The notes below the pieces were generated by a model. It was not told where the DNA came from. It saw only the letters and a program-made list of their open reading frames with translations, and did no database searches. This document shows positions 1 through 8,244 of a DNA stretch of 64,000 bases, piece by piece. The stretch spans positions 794,133 through 858,132 of the forward strand of contig NZ_SDLI01000001.1 in assembly GCF_004123195.1 (NCBI RefSeq). The letters are read 5' to 3'. Source of the DNA: Ammoniphilus sp. CFH 90114 (lineage in GTDB: Bacteria > Bacillota > Bacilli > Aneurinibacillales > RAOX-1). The position numbers and the translations under genes were made by a program. Every line of letters starts with the position of its first letter. Within the stretch, counting starts at the first letter, position 1.

Positions 1-630
1 TTTGCTGATTATCATGATCCTGAAAATATGAATTTTGGCCCACTTCGGGTGTTCAATGATGATTACATCCAGCCCAAAGAAGGGTTTGGAACGCACCCAC
101 ACCGAGATATGGAGATTGTAACGTTCGTCGTTAAAGGCCAATTGCAGCACAAAGATAATACGGGTGGAGAAGAAGTATTACGACCTGGGGAAGTACAGCG
201 GATGACAGCAGGTACGGGTATCTTGCATTCGGAAATCAATTCATCCGAAGATGAGGTGGCCAATACCTTGCAACTCTGGTTCTTACCGAGCGAAAGAGGA
301 TTGACCCCTTCCTATGAACAAAAAGCTTATAATCAAGAAGCGACGAAGAATGACTTGTTGCCCGTGGTGTCTAATCGGATTCAGTCCGAGGATACTGTTT
401 TCATCCATCAAGATATGACGATTTACATGTCTAATCTAGAAGCGGGCAATAGTCTGACTTTCAATCAAGAGGAAGAACGAAAGATTTATGTATTCCTCAT
501 TGAGGGAGATCTCGTCTTAAACGAGGAATACCGGTTGAAAAGACGGGATGCAGCAAGAATTATGAATATTAAGGATCTGAAGATCGTCTCTGAATCAGGA
601 GCAAACTTTATGTTGATGGATTTGCCTTAA
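1..630 (+). CDS. Pirin family protein (5' end outside window)
   Basis: Pirins are cupin-fold, metal-binding proteins; some bacterial members have quercetin dioxygenase activity. The reading frame is open from base 1, and its first residues (FADYHDPENMNFGPLRV) are typical pirin sequence, so the gene starts upstream of the window and the ATG at 28 is internal. The cupin metal ligands are visible in THPHRDMEIVTFVVKG and in GILHSE. The C-terminal cupin half is complete and ends at TAA 628-630. A bidirectional hairpin follows at 649-713. The family is clear; the substrate is unknown. Confidence 0.9.
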   Translation, partial: FADYHDPENMNFGPLRVFNDDYIQPKEGFGTHPHRDMEIVTFVVKGQLQHKDNTGGEEVLRPGEVQRMTAGTGILHSEINSSEDEVANTLQLWFLPSERGLTPSYEQKAYNQEATKNDLLPVVSNRIQSEDTVFIHQDMTIYMSNLEAGNSLTFNQEEERKIYVFLIEGDLVLNEEYRLKRRDAARIMNIKDLKIVSESGANFMLMDLP

Positions 631-648
631 ATTAATTTCTTTTCATTT

Positions 649-713
649 AAAGGATCTAATGTCCGGCTGGGTGCTCAAAGAGGAGCTAACCGGCTGTCAA
701 GATCCTTTTTCTT
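649..713. terminator. Bidirectional terminator between pirin and the membrane cyclase gene
   Basis: AAAGGATCT at 649-657 pairs with AGATCCTTT at 700-708, with further pairing inside (CCGGCTG against CGGCTG). T-rich DNA follows on both strands. The right part overlaps the 3' end of the convergent minus-strand gene. Confidence 0.75.
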
Positions 714-1307
714 AGCATGAAGTAAGATAACATACAAGAGATCAAAGAAGAACACTAAAATATAGAGAAGTAATAATAATACCGATGTAGGATATAATGC
801 GTAACTGACCAAGGAGGCAAATACAGTACCAGCAAGTTTGCAAATAGCGATGGTCATAGACTGACCTAAGAGATGATTCCTACTTAACCGCAAGTGTACA
901 AAGAGGATAGACATCATAAGATTAAGACCGTAAGCGGAGTAAACTCCAGTGAAATTAGAGAATTCCAAAGCGATGAAATAATGGAGGCTAAAGGCAGTGG
1001 CTAAGGATACGACTAGAGTTGGCAGGAATAACTGATGGGATAGCGGCTTAGGCAAGTCATCTCTCGAGTACAATAGAAATTGAATAAGAATGATAATATC
1101 GAGTAAAAACCATATATAAATGATATAAATCCCTGGACCCGGAACAGGAAAAATAAACGAAAAGATATATTCCCACGTAATATTACCGCACAGCGCAGCA
1201 AAAGGCATGCCACATTTCCTATCTCGAAATCCTCTGTAGATGAGAAGAAGGTAAGTTAGTATCCATAATCCTCCTGCAGCTATGGTAAAGATCAATACTG
1301 TATTCAT
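675..1307 (-). CDS. PaxB/TMTC-like integral-membrane terpene cyclase candidate
   Basis: This 210-residue protein has about seven hydrophobic segments. Its N-terminal third closely follows the pattern of fungal PaxB/AndB membrane terpene cyclases: GGLWILTYLLLIYRGFRDR, then GM, then LCGNITWEYIFSFIFP. The acidic residue reported as catalytic in that family corresponds to Glu46 in the NxxWE motif, and the second to Asp189 in the last helix (VFFFDLLYV). Asp70 in WFLLD is also conserved. By homology it would protonate and cyclise a prenyl chain in the membrane. No prenyltransferase gene lies next to it, so the substrate is open. Family confidence is moderate, and activity is inferred. The gene converges on pirin and is divergent from the IF-3-like gene. 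Confidence 0.6.
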   Translation of the reverse strand: MNTVLIFTIAAGGLWILTYLLLIYRGFRDRKCGMPFAALCGNITWEYIFSFIFPVPGPGIYIIYIWFLLDIIILIQFLLYSRDDLPKPLSHQLFLPTLVVSLATAFSLHYFIALEFSNFTGVYSAYGLNLMMSILFVHLRLSRNHLLGQSMTIAICKLAGTVFASLVSYALYPTSVLLLLLYILVFFFDLLYVILLHAKKKDLDSRLAPL

Positions 1308-1428
1308 CCCCTGTCCTCCTTTCTGTTAATAGATTATACATTCCTTAAGATAGGTTTATGACGACGTATAAGCAGGATTCAATTGTGTAGGGAAATGATA
1401 TAATGAGTCTATTGTAAGGAGGGAGTTT

Positions 1429-1920
1429 ATGATTAAGAACGAAAAAATCAAAGCATCGGAAGTTCAGCTAACGGGTTTAGATGGAGAGGATCTTGGAATA
1501 GTATCAACTAAAGAAGCTCTACAAATGGCTAAAAACCTCAAGGTAGATTTGGTTTGCTTATCGCTGACTGCAAGTCCGCCTCCTTGTCAACTCGTTCATC
1601 CTGTCGATTTCAAGAAGCAAAAGGATCAGGAAAGGAAAAAGGAGCGTCAAGCGGAAAGAGGAATGAAGACAAAGGAAATCAGACTAACTGCATTTATAGA
1701 GGATCACGACTACGATACGAAGAAGAGACAAGCGGAGAAGATTCTACATGCAGGTGATGCCGTTCAGTTCACGGTTCGCCTGGAGAGAAAAGAAGGACAA
1801 GAAGCGAAGAGACTCCTTGAAGGTCTAGTCAAAGAACTAAAGTCCTGTGGAAAGCAAGAAAAGGGAATACAGGTAAGTGGAAAGCAAGTGGTTGTGCTGC
1901 TATTTCCCCTTAAGGGATAA
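1429..1920 (+). CDS. Divergent translation initiation factor IF-3 paralogue
   Basis: IF-3 binds the 30S subunit and controls start-codon selection. The protein has 163 residues, about normal length, with a recognisable N-domain (NEKIKASEVQL...LGIVSTKEALQMA), a charged linker (QKDQERKKERQAERG) and a C-domain (KTKEIRLTAFIEDHDYDTKKRQAEKIL). The usual DYGKY signature after SPPxC is replaced by VHPVDFKKQ, and the C-terminal half lacks the usual GREMAH-like loop. It is not followed by rpmI and rplT, as the housekeeping infC is, so it is probably a second copy. The ATG follows AAGGAGGG with good spacing. It is probably cotranscribed with the YwbE gene 31 bases downstream. Function as a true initiation factor is unproven. 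Confidence 0.8.
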   Translation: MIKNEKIKASEVQLTGLDGEDLGIVSTKEALQMAKNLKVDLVCLSLTASPPPCQLVHPVDFKKQKDQERKKERQAERGMKTKEIRLTAFIEDHDYDTKKRQAEKILHAGDAVQFTVRLERKEGQEAKRLLEGLVKELKSCGKQEKGIQVSGKQVVVLLFPLKG

Positions 1921-1951
1921 GATGAGATTATTTGTTTGGAGTTGAGAACCT

Positions 1952-2155
1952 ATGTCTTCCAATGGACAGGAACGTAAAAATATTCAACCCGGTGTGGAGG
2001 TGGATATCGTTCTAAAAAAAGATCAAGTATCAGGAAAAACAACCAGGGGAATTGTGAAGGATATTCTGACGAACTCATCTCAACACCCTCATGGAATCAA
2101 GGTGCGTTTACAAGATGGTCAAGTTGGGCGAGTGAAGAAGATCTACATAAAATAA
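1952..2155 (+). CDS. YwbE family small protein
   Basis: This 67-residue protein matches the YwbE (DUF2196) family: a short beta-rich protein with IQPGVEVDIVLKKDQ, TRGIVKDILT and HPHGIKVRLQDGQVGRVKKI. The family is widespread in bacteria and fungi and has no established biochemical role; the fold suggests nucleic-acid or protein binding. It lies 31 bases behind the IF-3 paralogue on the same strand. The ATG is preceded by TTGGAG at a ten-base spacing. Confidence 0.85.
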   Translation: MSSNGQERKNIQPGVEVDIVLKKDQVSGKTTRGIVKDILTNSSQHPHGIKVRLQDGQVGRVKKIYIK

Positions 2156-2191
2156 TGAAGTGATCCTCGATTAGAAGCGGGGGAGGAGAGA

Positions 2192-2263
2192 ATGCATACT
2201 CAACCAACAGGTATAATCTTTTCCATAGACGGTGCAGAAGCGACAAGACTGTGTTATATCTGA
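2192..2263 (+). CDS. Possible 23-residue peptide
   Basis: A very strong ribosome site (GGGGGAGGAG, 2179-2188) is followed three bases later by ATG and 23 codons ending at TGA 2261-2263. No homology is recognised. It lies between YwbE and a terminator. It may be a real small peptide or the remnant of a longer gene; the ribosome site is the only support. Confidence 0.3.
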   Translation: MHTQPTGIIFSIDGAEATRLCYI

Positions 2264-2321
2264 AGTGATTAATCAAATATTAAAAAGAAATTGGTGGAAT
2301 AGTTCCGATAAAGATGGAGGA

Positions 2322-2350
2322 CCCCTTACTTGAGATAAGTAAGGGGTTTT
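2322..2350 (+). terminator. Rho-independent terminator
   Basis: CCCCTTACTT (2322-2331) and AAGTAAGGGG (2337-2346) form a perfect 10-bp stem with loop GAGAT, followed by TTTT. It ends the IF-3/YwbE unit. Confidence 0.9.
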
Positions 2351-2371
2351 CTTATGTGTTTAAAATCTCAC

Positions 2372-2399
2372 TTTACTCTCAAGCAAAACATAGTACAAT
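2372..2399 (+). promoter_or_regulatory. Candidate sigma-A promoter of the GGDEF gene
   Basis: TTTACT (2372-2377), a 16-base spacer and TACAAT (2394-2399), 38 bases before the ATG at 2437. Confidence 0.45.
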
Positions 2400-2436
2400 A
2401 TTCTAGTTAAGAATTAAATTCATTTAAGGGGTAGCT

Positions 2437-4473
2437 ATGATACGCTCACTTAGATCTTCAAACGATAAACCTCTAACCATTAAACGACTCCTTAGATACC
2501 GAGTTAGTTTACTTATTATCCTTATGGGATTATTGAATTTCATCCCTATTGCTTTAATTGAAAGAATCCACCATATTGATGAAGCAAAGAAAAAGATTGA
2601 ACATGTAGTAGCTATACAAGGGATGTTTATTGAGCAATGGCTAAAAGAGCAAGCAAATGATATTGATTCCTTGGCCCATCTCCCATTGGTTAGGGACCTC
2701 GATAAACATGCGATGGATGAGGCTTTTCGGGCTTTTGTTCGTAGGCAGAATGATTACTATACAATTGGATATGTGAACAGGAATGGGATATCTGAAGTGG
2801 ATACCACTTTTCCAACGGGTATAGATATCAGCGACCGAGAATATTTTAAGCGTGCTGTTGAAGGGAAGAGTACGATATCTGACGTACTGATAGCAAGAAA
2901 TAGTGGGAAGCCGACTATTTTTATTTCATCCCCTGTGTATGATGACAAAGATCAATTTCAAGGAGCAATTGTTGGAGCCGTACAGCTTGAAACCATAGAT
3001 CGTGTAGTTAACTTGGCCAATCATGGCCAATTTACCGATACGTATCTAGTCAATGAAGAAGCTCTAATGATTACCGAATCACCTTATACACAGGAGTTGA
3101 TTCAGAGTGGTCAAATTAAAGATCGTTCTCGCTTAGAATTAAAGATTGATTCTAACATTGTGAACTTGGCTAGAGAAGGTAAGGGAATAGAGGGTACTTA
3201 CAAGAATTATCGCGGAAAAGAAGTGTATGGAACTTATCAATGGATTAATAATGGGAAATGGTTAGTTATCGTTGAGGTGGAAAAAGAAAAGGTCTTGGCA
3301 CCATTCATTAAATCGGCAAAGATTTTATTTATCGTCTTAGTTCTCGTCTTTGTCATTAATCAATTAGCCGTAATACGCCTATCAAAGAGATTTACTGACC
3401 CTATCAGACATCTGCTAGATGGTACGAGGAAGCTGCGCTCTGGTGATTATGGGTTCCAGATTTCTGAAGGGGACGCGAAGAGAACCCCATCAGAATTAAG
3501 GGAACTCTCTCTCACATTTAATCAAATGGCAGATACAATACGAATTCGAACTCATCTTCTTCAAGAAAGCGAGGCCAAATATCGCATCATTACGAATAAC
3601 ATGTCGGATGTGGTTACTGTTCTCGGTGCAAAGGATGGCCAAGTACAATATGTATCTCCCTCCCTTGTCCGCTTTGGTATTCAGCCTGAGGATTATGTCG
3701 GGAAGTATCCTCACCCCTATATACATCCTGAAGATATGGAAGAGGTACAACGTATTTTTCACGAGGTAATCCGTACGAAGAGCTATCTAGAAATGGAATA
3801 TCGGTGGAAGCATGTTAATGGGAATTGGATTTATATCGATGTGCATGGGGCACCAGTTGTAGAAGAAAACGGGGAGGTTCATCAAGTGGTCACTGTTTCT
3901 CGTGATATTACAGAACAGAAACTCGCCGAGCAGAAGCTGCAAAGAGCCAATTGGATCCTCGAGAAGGCGTCCAAGATGGATGGTCTAACAGAGATAGCCA
4001 ATAGGAGATATTTTAATGAGAAGTTAAAGGAGGAATGGGAACGCGCGGCTGTTTCCAAGACACCACTAACTCTTATTATGTTTGATATCGACTTTTTTAA
4101 AGCGTATAACGACACGTACGGTCATCTTGGAGGAGATGAGGCCCTAAGGCAAGTAGCTCAGACCCTAACCAAAGCTGTGCAGCGGACAGGGGATTTAGTT
4201 GCCCGCTATGGGGGAGAAGAATTTGCTCTGATTCTGCCAGGGACCAACCAAAAAGGTGGATTAAAAGTAGCCCATCGTCTTCGAACGTTAATAGAAGAGG
4301 TAGGAATTCCTCACGCTGGGTCTAAGGTTAGTGAGATTTTAACTCTAAGCATGGGGATATGTACCATGATTCCTAGCCAACTTGAAAATCCGGAGATCAT
4401 CGTCAGTCAGGCGGATATGGCCTTATATCAGGCTAAACAAGAGGGGAGAAATCAGATCGTAATATTTGAATAA
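2437..4473 (+). CDS. Membrane diguanylate cyclase (Cache-HAMP-PAS-GGDEF)
   Basis: This 678-residue enzyme should make cyclic di-GMP from GTP in response to an extracellular signal. Order: TM near residues 20-45, an extracellular dCache domain at about 45-280 (signature DISDREYFKRAVEGK), TM at about 287-310, HAMP at about 312-370, PAS at about 380-500 (YVSPSLVRFG) and GGDEF at about 515-678. The active-site loop is RYGGEEF at 590-596, an active variant of GGDEF. An RxxD product-inhibition site (RTGD) sits five residues before it. The gene stands alone between two terminators. The ligand of the Cache domain is unknown. Confidence 0.93.
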   Translation: MIRSLRSSNDKPLTIKRLLRYRVSLLIILMGLLNFIPIALIERIHHIDEAKKKIEHVVAIQGMFIEQWLKEQANDIDSLAHLPLVRDLDKHAMDEAFRAFVRRQNDYYTIGYVNRNGISEVDTTFPTGIDISDREYFKRAVEGKSTISDVLIARNSGKPTIFISSPVYDDKDQFQGAIVGAVQLETIDRVVNLANHGQFTDTYLVNEEALMITESPYTQELIQSGQIKDRSRLELKIDSNIVNLAREGKGIEGTYKNYRGKEVYGTYQWINNGKWLVIVEVEKEKVLAPFIKSAKILFIVLVLVFVINQLAVIRLSKRFTDPIRHLLDGTRKLRSGDYGFQISEGDAKRTPSELRELSLTFNQMADTIRIRTHLLQESEAKYRIITNNMSDVVTVLGAKDGQVQYVSPSLVRFGIQPEDYVGKYPHPYIHPEDMEEVQRIFHEVIRTKSYLEMEYRWKHVNGNWIYIDVHGAPVVEENGEVHQVVTVSRDITEQKLAEQKLQRANWILEKASKMDGLTEIANRRYFNEKLKEEWERAAVSKTPLTLIMFDIDFFKAYNDTYGHLGGDEALRQVAQTLTKAVQRTGDLVARYGGEEFALILPGTNQKGGLKVAHRLRTLIEEVGIPHAGSKVSEILTLSMGICTMIPSQLENPEIIVSQADMALYQAKQEGRNQIVIFE

Positions 4474-4481
4474 AGCCAACG

Positions 4482-4515
4482 AGCAGCAGAGGGACTATTC
4501 CTTCTGCTGCTTTTT
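4482..4515 (+). terminator. Terminator of the GGDEF gene
   Basis: AGCAGCAGA (4482-4490) pairs with TCTGCTGCT (4503-4511), followed by TTTTT. It touches the stop of the convergent small gene. Confidence 0.85.
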
Positions 4516-4723
4516 ATTCCTTAGACTCTGCCCAATCGGTAAACAAGCCACTCCCGTTACAACCGGGACAGTCTAATACGCTGGTATAATAAAATCCACT
4601 TAACATCACAGGGTTAAAGCCTCTCCCAAAACAATCGGGGCATTTTCCCTGGGCCCCCATTTCCGAAACTTTCCTCTCATGATTTGCGTTTTTCCAATCA
4701 ATGAACGCTTGAATAAGTCCCAT
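4514..4723 (-). CDS. Small DnaJ-type zinc-finger-like protein
   Basis: This 69-residue protein has two CxxCxGxG-like knuckles (CPDCFGRG and CPGCNGSG), the arrangement of a DnaJ zinc ribbon, joined by a tyrosine-containing linker. Related small Bacillales proteins are often labelled methionine aminopeptidase in databases without basis. It probably binds one zinc ion. The role is unknown. Confidence 0.7.
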   Translation of the reverse strand: MGLIQAFIDWKNANHERKVSEMGAQGKCPDCFGRGFNPVMLSGFYYTSVLDCPGCNGSGLFTDWAESKE

Positions 4724-4791
4724 TATATCCCTCCAATAGGTGTCCTATCTTTAGGATGAGGAATAAAAGGGTGTTTTATGCCTGGATTTTC

Positions 4792-5877
4792 CTATCTTTT
4801 CCTTAAGCTCTTACAAAATGGACTTAACCTGCAGAGTTGGTTCTTGTTTTTTCTTACTGATCGCGGAGACATCTTCTCCAGTTTGGATATAATGCGACTT
4901 GCTATAACTGCACCGTCTGTCCTAATTCTCTTAAATTTATTTTGAAAAATAGAACGCCGCTTTAGAGCCTGTTTAATCTTTCGTTCCAGTTGTTTAGGCT
5001 TTTTGACGTACCCTAGATCGCTTTTCATAATTTTCTTTAACATTTGGACCTTTTGTTTTCGCTCTGATGTATCCGGCGGCAACATAAGGATCGGTGTTCG
5101 GGTAGAGATGCAGTCAGAAAGGATCCCCATTCCTGGTTTAGTAATCACAAGCTGGGCCGCTTGTACCAAATCCTTTCCATTGGGGAAAAGGGGGGCTTGA
5201 ATCACTCTCTTGTTAAATGAAAATCTTTCATTCTTGAACTGACCAGCAACCACGAAACGATATTTCTTGGATAGACGGTTGACCGCTTTATACCATTTGC
5301 GTATCGAATTATATCGGCCGTCTCCAAGTCCTGAACCCATCTGAACCAGAATAAAGGATTCGTTCCTCTTTAAACCTAATTTTTTCTTCACTTTTGCTCT
5401 GGATTTTGTTAATTTTCTTGTAATCAGAGGGACAGGAATATAAACGCACTTAAGTCCTCTGGGTGCTTTTTTTGGTGGGAGTAAATTCATGTGGAGAAAT
5501 ACATGGGTTTTACCGGCTACTTTAAGAATCTGCCGTTTAAATTTCCGCATTTTACGATCATCGACCCGACGGACAAAGAAGTCACTATGATAGAGCGATA
5601 CAAGCTTGGTACGCTTATTAAACGCATGCATTTTCTTAAGTTTCGTAATTTCGGGTCTCCAGTCATGGATGACGACATGAGCCTTTTTACAGCCACTAAT
5701 TCTTCCTTCTTGATAAGGCTTTATCTTAATTTTTCTGGAGAGGTTTTTTCTTAAATATTTATGAGTCTGCCGGAATGCAAAGACACGGACTTTTTTTCTC
5801 TTTTTTCGTAAACGATTAGAGATACTGATACATCTTCCCAGATGCCCCATTCCACGTCCGACTATGAAAGAAATCAT
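4792..5877 (-). CDS. GT-B fold glycosyltransferase, MurG/GT28-like, highly basic
   Basis: The N-terminus MISFIVGRGMGHLGRC is the glycine-rich donor-side loop of GT-B enzymes, and the C-terminal half has a nucleotide-sugar motif (ITKPGMGILSDCIS) like the GT28 C-domain. The start is taken at 5877 because GGGGGAG lies five bases upstream; an in-frame ATG at 5895 lacks a ribosome site. The product has 361 residues and is unusually rich in Lys and Arg throughout, including a basic C-terminal tail. That suggests binding to anionic membrane or nucleic acid. The acceptor and the sugar are unknown. It is a single gene with no cell-wall neighbours. Confidence 0.75.
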   Translation of the reverse strand: MISFIVGRGMGHLGRCISISNRLRKKRKKVRVFAFRQTHKYLRKNLSRKIKIKPYQEGRISGCKKAHVVIHDWRPEITKLKKMHAFNKRTKLVSLYHSDFFVRRVDDRKMRKFKRQILKVAGKTHVFLHMNLLPPKKAPRGLKCVYIPVPLITRKLTKSRAKVKKKLGLKRNESFILVQMGSGLGDGRYNSIRKWYKAVNRLSKKYRFVVAGQFKNERFSFNKRVIQAPLFPNGKDLVQAAQLVITKPGMGILSDCISTRTPILMLPPDTSERKQKVQMLKKIMKSDLGYVKKPKQLERKIKQALKRRSIFQNKFKRIRTDGAVIASRIISKLEKMSPRSVRKNKNQLCRLSPFCKSLRKR

Positions 5878-6034
5878 GTCTTCTCCCCCGCTCATTTTTA
5901 TATTACAAACTCCTACATTCTATTCCATATAAACAGCTGTGAGATAGGGATTTGACCCATATGCACATAAATTAGGTTTGTGTCTATCCAAAAGTGCTAT
6001 AATGCTTAAGAATAAGATATATGGGGGGATAAAA

Positions 6035-6307
6035 ATGCTAATTGCGCAAAAGCAATATGAAAAAATGGCAGAAGGGGGTTCAAGGAGATTATTTGATTTC
6101 GAAGGATATCGTTTATTGGATGCAGTGGATTCCGAGGATCATCAATCTTACATTCTGATTGATTATGATGAAGATCATTTTCATTCCATCACCTTGAAGG
6201 AAGCCTACGGACTTGTTGCCATCTACCTCTCTGTTCAGAACGGAGATGTTTTTGAACAAACCATTCTTGATGCCATTGAGCAAGTGATCGAGAAAAAGAC
6301 AACATAA
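6035..6307 (+). CDS. Conserved small protein of unknown function
   Basis: This 90-residue acidic protein starts at ATG 6035, chosen because GGGGGG lies about seven bases upstream; the longer in-frame start at 5978 has no ribosome site. There are no membrane segments and no recognised domain. It is monocistronic and ends at a terminator. Confidence 0.6.
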   Translation: MLIAQKQYEKMAEGGSRRLFDFEGYRLLDAVDSEDHQSYILIDYDEDHFHSITLKEAYGLVAIYLSVQNGDVFEQTILDAIEQVIEKKTT

Positions 6308-6318
6308 GTTTTTTTGAA

Positions 6319-6355
6319 AAAAACGCTCATCCAATCTTTGATGAACGTTTTTTGG
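6319..6355 (+). terminator. Terminator
   Basis: AAAAACGCTCAT (6319-6330) pairs with ATGAACGTTTTT (6341-6352) with one mismatch, followed by a short T run. Confidence 0.75.
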
Positions 6356-6356
6356 T

Positions 6357-6385
6357 TTGCCTATTTATAAAAGGGATGATATAAT
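6357..6385 (+). promoter_or_regulatory. Candidate sigma-A promoter of cshA
   Basis: TTGCCT (6357-6362), a 17-base spacer and a perfect TATAAT (6380-6385). Transcription would start near 6392, exactly at the outer arm of the nested palindrome, giving a leader of about 220 nt before the ATG at 6616. Confidence 0.65.
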
Positions 6386-6392
6386 GAATGGA

Positions 6393-6577
6393 TTGACGAA
6401 AGAAATGCCAAATTTTGAGTATAATTCACATGTTACAAAAGAGTTATCACTTTAGATGATGGTTACTCTTTATAATATGTGAATTTTTTAATTGGAAGAG
6501 ATTTCCATAATAAAGAAATTGGACTCCATAACTCAAAATAATGAAATTTGATGCATTACATAGGGTGATTTCGTCAA
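6393..6577 (+). promoter_or_regulatory. Structured 5' leader of cshA: four nested inverted repeats
   Basis: The 308-base gap before cshA holds concentric arms: 6393-6401 with 6569-6577 (TTGACGAAA), 6412-6420 with 6531-6539 (ATTTTGAGT), 6423-6431 with 6477-6485 (AATTCACAT) and 6438-6444 with 6465-6471 (AAAGAGT). A side hairpin TGGAA/TTCCA lies at 6493-6507. All outer arms are perfect 9-mers. The element is AT-rich and codes for nothing obvious. A cis-regulatory RNA, for example temperature- or helicase-responsive, is inferred. Confidence 0.6.
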
Positions 6578-6615
6578 AATTAAATCATATGAACAATATA
6601 GAAGGAGTTTTGTGT

Positions 6616-8100
6616 ATGACAACATTTCATGAATTAGGCATCAGCGGACCTATCCTTAGGGCGATTACGGATATGGGGTTTGAAGAGGCATCTCCTATAC
6701 AGGAGAAGTCCATTCCTATAGCATTGTCAGGGAAAGATATTATTGGGCAAGCACAGACTGGTACTGGGAAAACGGCAGCTTTTGGGATTCCCATCCTAGA
6801 AAATGTAGATACGAGTAAAGATCATGTGCAAGCTATTGTTATCGCACCAACAAGAGAGCTGGCTATACAGGTTTCTGAAGAAATTAACCGCTTAGCAAAA
6901 TATATGGGTATCCGTTCTCTCCCTATCTATGGGGGGCAATCCATCGATCGTCAAATTAATGCACTAAGAAAACGTCCACATGTCATTACAGGAACACCTG
7001 GACGATTACTCGACCATATCCAGCGTAAAACTTTAAAGTTGGATCGTGTTTCGATTGTTGTTCTAGATGAAGCGGATGAGATGTTAGACATGGGCTTCCT
7101 TGAGGATATCGAACGGATCTTAAAGGAAACCCCTGAAGGAAAGCAAACGCTACTGTTCTCCGCGACTATGCCTAGACCAATTCAAAACCTTGCGGAAAAA
7201 TTCATGACCAATCCGGAGTTAATACGGATTAAGGCCAAGGAAGTTACGTCGCCAACTATTGAGCAAGTTTACTACGAGGTTAATGAACGAGAGAAATTTG
7301 ATGGATTAAGTCGTATATTAGATGTTGATAATCCAGAACTTGCTGTAATCTTCGGTAGAACCAAAAGACGCGTAGACGAATTAACGGATGCATTAAATAA
7401 GAGAGGATATCTCGCAGATGGACTTCATGGCGACTTAAATCAGCGTCAACGTGATGTTGTCATGAATAAATTCCGTGAAGGAACCATTGATATTTTAGTT
7501 GCGACGGATGTAGCGGCGAGGGGAATTGACGTGTCTGGTGTAACGCATGTTTATAACTTTGACATTCCTCAAGATCCTGAAAGCTATGTGCACCGTATTG
7601 GACGAACCGGCCGTGCGGGTAAAACAGGCCTAGCCAGTACTTTTGTTACCCCGCGTGAGATGGGGCAGTTAAGAACCATTGAAAAAGCATCCAAAGGAAA
7701 AATTTCTCGTAAGCCTATTCCAACGGTTGCCGAAGCGATGGAGTCCAAACAACGCTTGGCATCAGACAAGATGATTCAACTTATCGAAGAAGGTCAGTTT
7801 GCTCAGTACAAGCAAACAGCCAGTGAACTGTTAGATCAATATGATTCGATTACGCTTGTTTCTGTAGCTTTAAAAATGATGACAAAGGAACAAACCGATA
7901 TCCCTGTTCAACTAACAGCTGAAGAACCTCGCTTTGCTAAGAAGCCGAAATTCAAGGTAGAAGGAAAGTCCGATCGGGATCGTCATTTTAAAGGAAACAA
8001 AGGCCACGGAGGCGGTAAAGGATATGCCGGCAACAAGGCAAAACCTAAGCGTGATCGTGGACCACGAACTGGTCGCCAACTTGAAGGAGCTTTTAAATAA
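6616..8100 (+). CDS. cshA: DEAD-box ATP-dependent RNA helicase CshA-like
   Basis: This 494-residue helicase would unwind RNA in ribosome assembly and mRNA turnover, typically important in the cold. Motifs in order: GFEEASPIQ (Q motif), AQTGTGKT (residues 46-53), [18 protein letters not shown] (151-154), SAT, and HRIGRTGR in the second RecA domain. A Lys/Arg/Gly-rich tail ([10 protein letters not shown]...) should bind RNA. The start at 6616 follows GAAGGAG; the in-frame ATG at 6541 lies inside the leader and lacks a ribosome site. The gene is monocistronic with its own promoter and terminator. Confidence 0.93.
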   Translation: MTTFHELGISGPILRAITDMGFEEASPIQEKSIPIALSGKDIIGQAQTGTGKTAAFGIPILENVDTSKDHVQAIVIAPTRELAIQVSEEINRLAKYMGIRSLPIYGGQSIDRQINALRKRPHVITGTPGRLLDHIQRKTLKLDRVSIVVLDEADEMLDMGFLEDIERILKETPEGKQTLLFSATMPRPIQNLAEKFMTNPELIRIKAKEVTSPTIEQVYYEVNEREKFDGLSRILDVDNPELAVIFGRTKRRVDELTDALNKRGYLADGLHGDLNQRQRDVVMNKFREGTIDILVATDVAARGIDVSGVTHVYNFDIPQDPESYVHRIGRTGRAGKTGLASTFVTPREMGQLRTIEKASKGKISRKPIPTVAEAMESKQRLASDKMIQLIEEGQFAQYKQTASELLDQYDSITLVSVALKMMTKEQTDIPVQLTAEEPRFAKKPKFKVEGKSDRDRHFKGNKGHGGGKGYAGNKAKPKRDRGPRTGRQLEGAFK

Positions 8101-8110
8101 TTTACCAAAT

Positions 8111-8139
8111 AATAGCCTCGAAAAGAGGCTATTTTTTTA
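8111..8139 (+). terminator. Terminator of cshA
   Basis: AATAGCCTC (8111-8119) pairs with GAGGCTATT (8125-8133), loop GAAAA, followed by a T run. Confidence 0.92.
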
Positions 8140-8153
8140 AATATTAATTCTCG

Positions 8154-8183
8154 TTGAGCGTAGGTGTTTGTTTCTGCTAAAAT
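8154..8183 (+). promoter_or_regulatory. Candidate promoter of ppaC
   Basis: TTGAGC (8154-8159), an 18-base spacer and TAAAAT (8178-8183), 61 bases before the ATG. Confidence 0.5.
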
Positions 8184-8244
8184 AAGGTTTGGAAGGAAAC
8201 TTGAGAGACCACACATAAAGGGTGAATAAAGGAGAGAGACAAAA

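Noticed and set aside
6393-6577. Nested palindrome as a MITE or insertion remnant
   Set aside because: No target-site duplication was seen and no second copy was found in the window; it fits the predicted transcript start of cshA.
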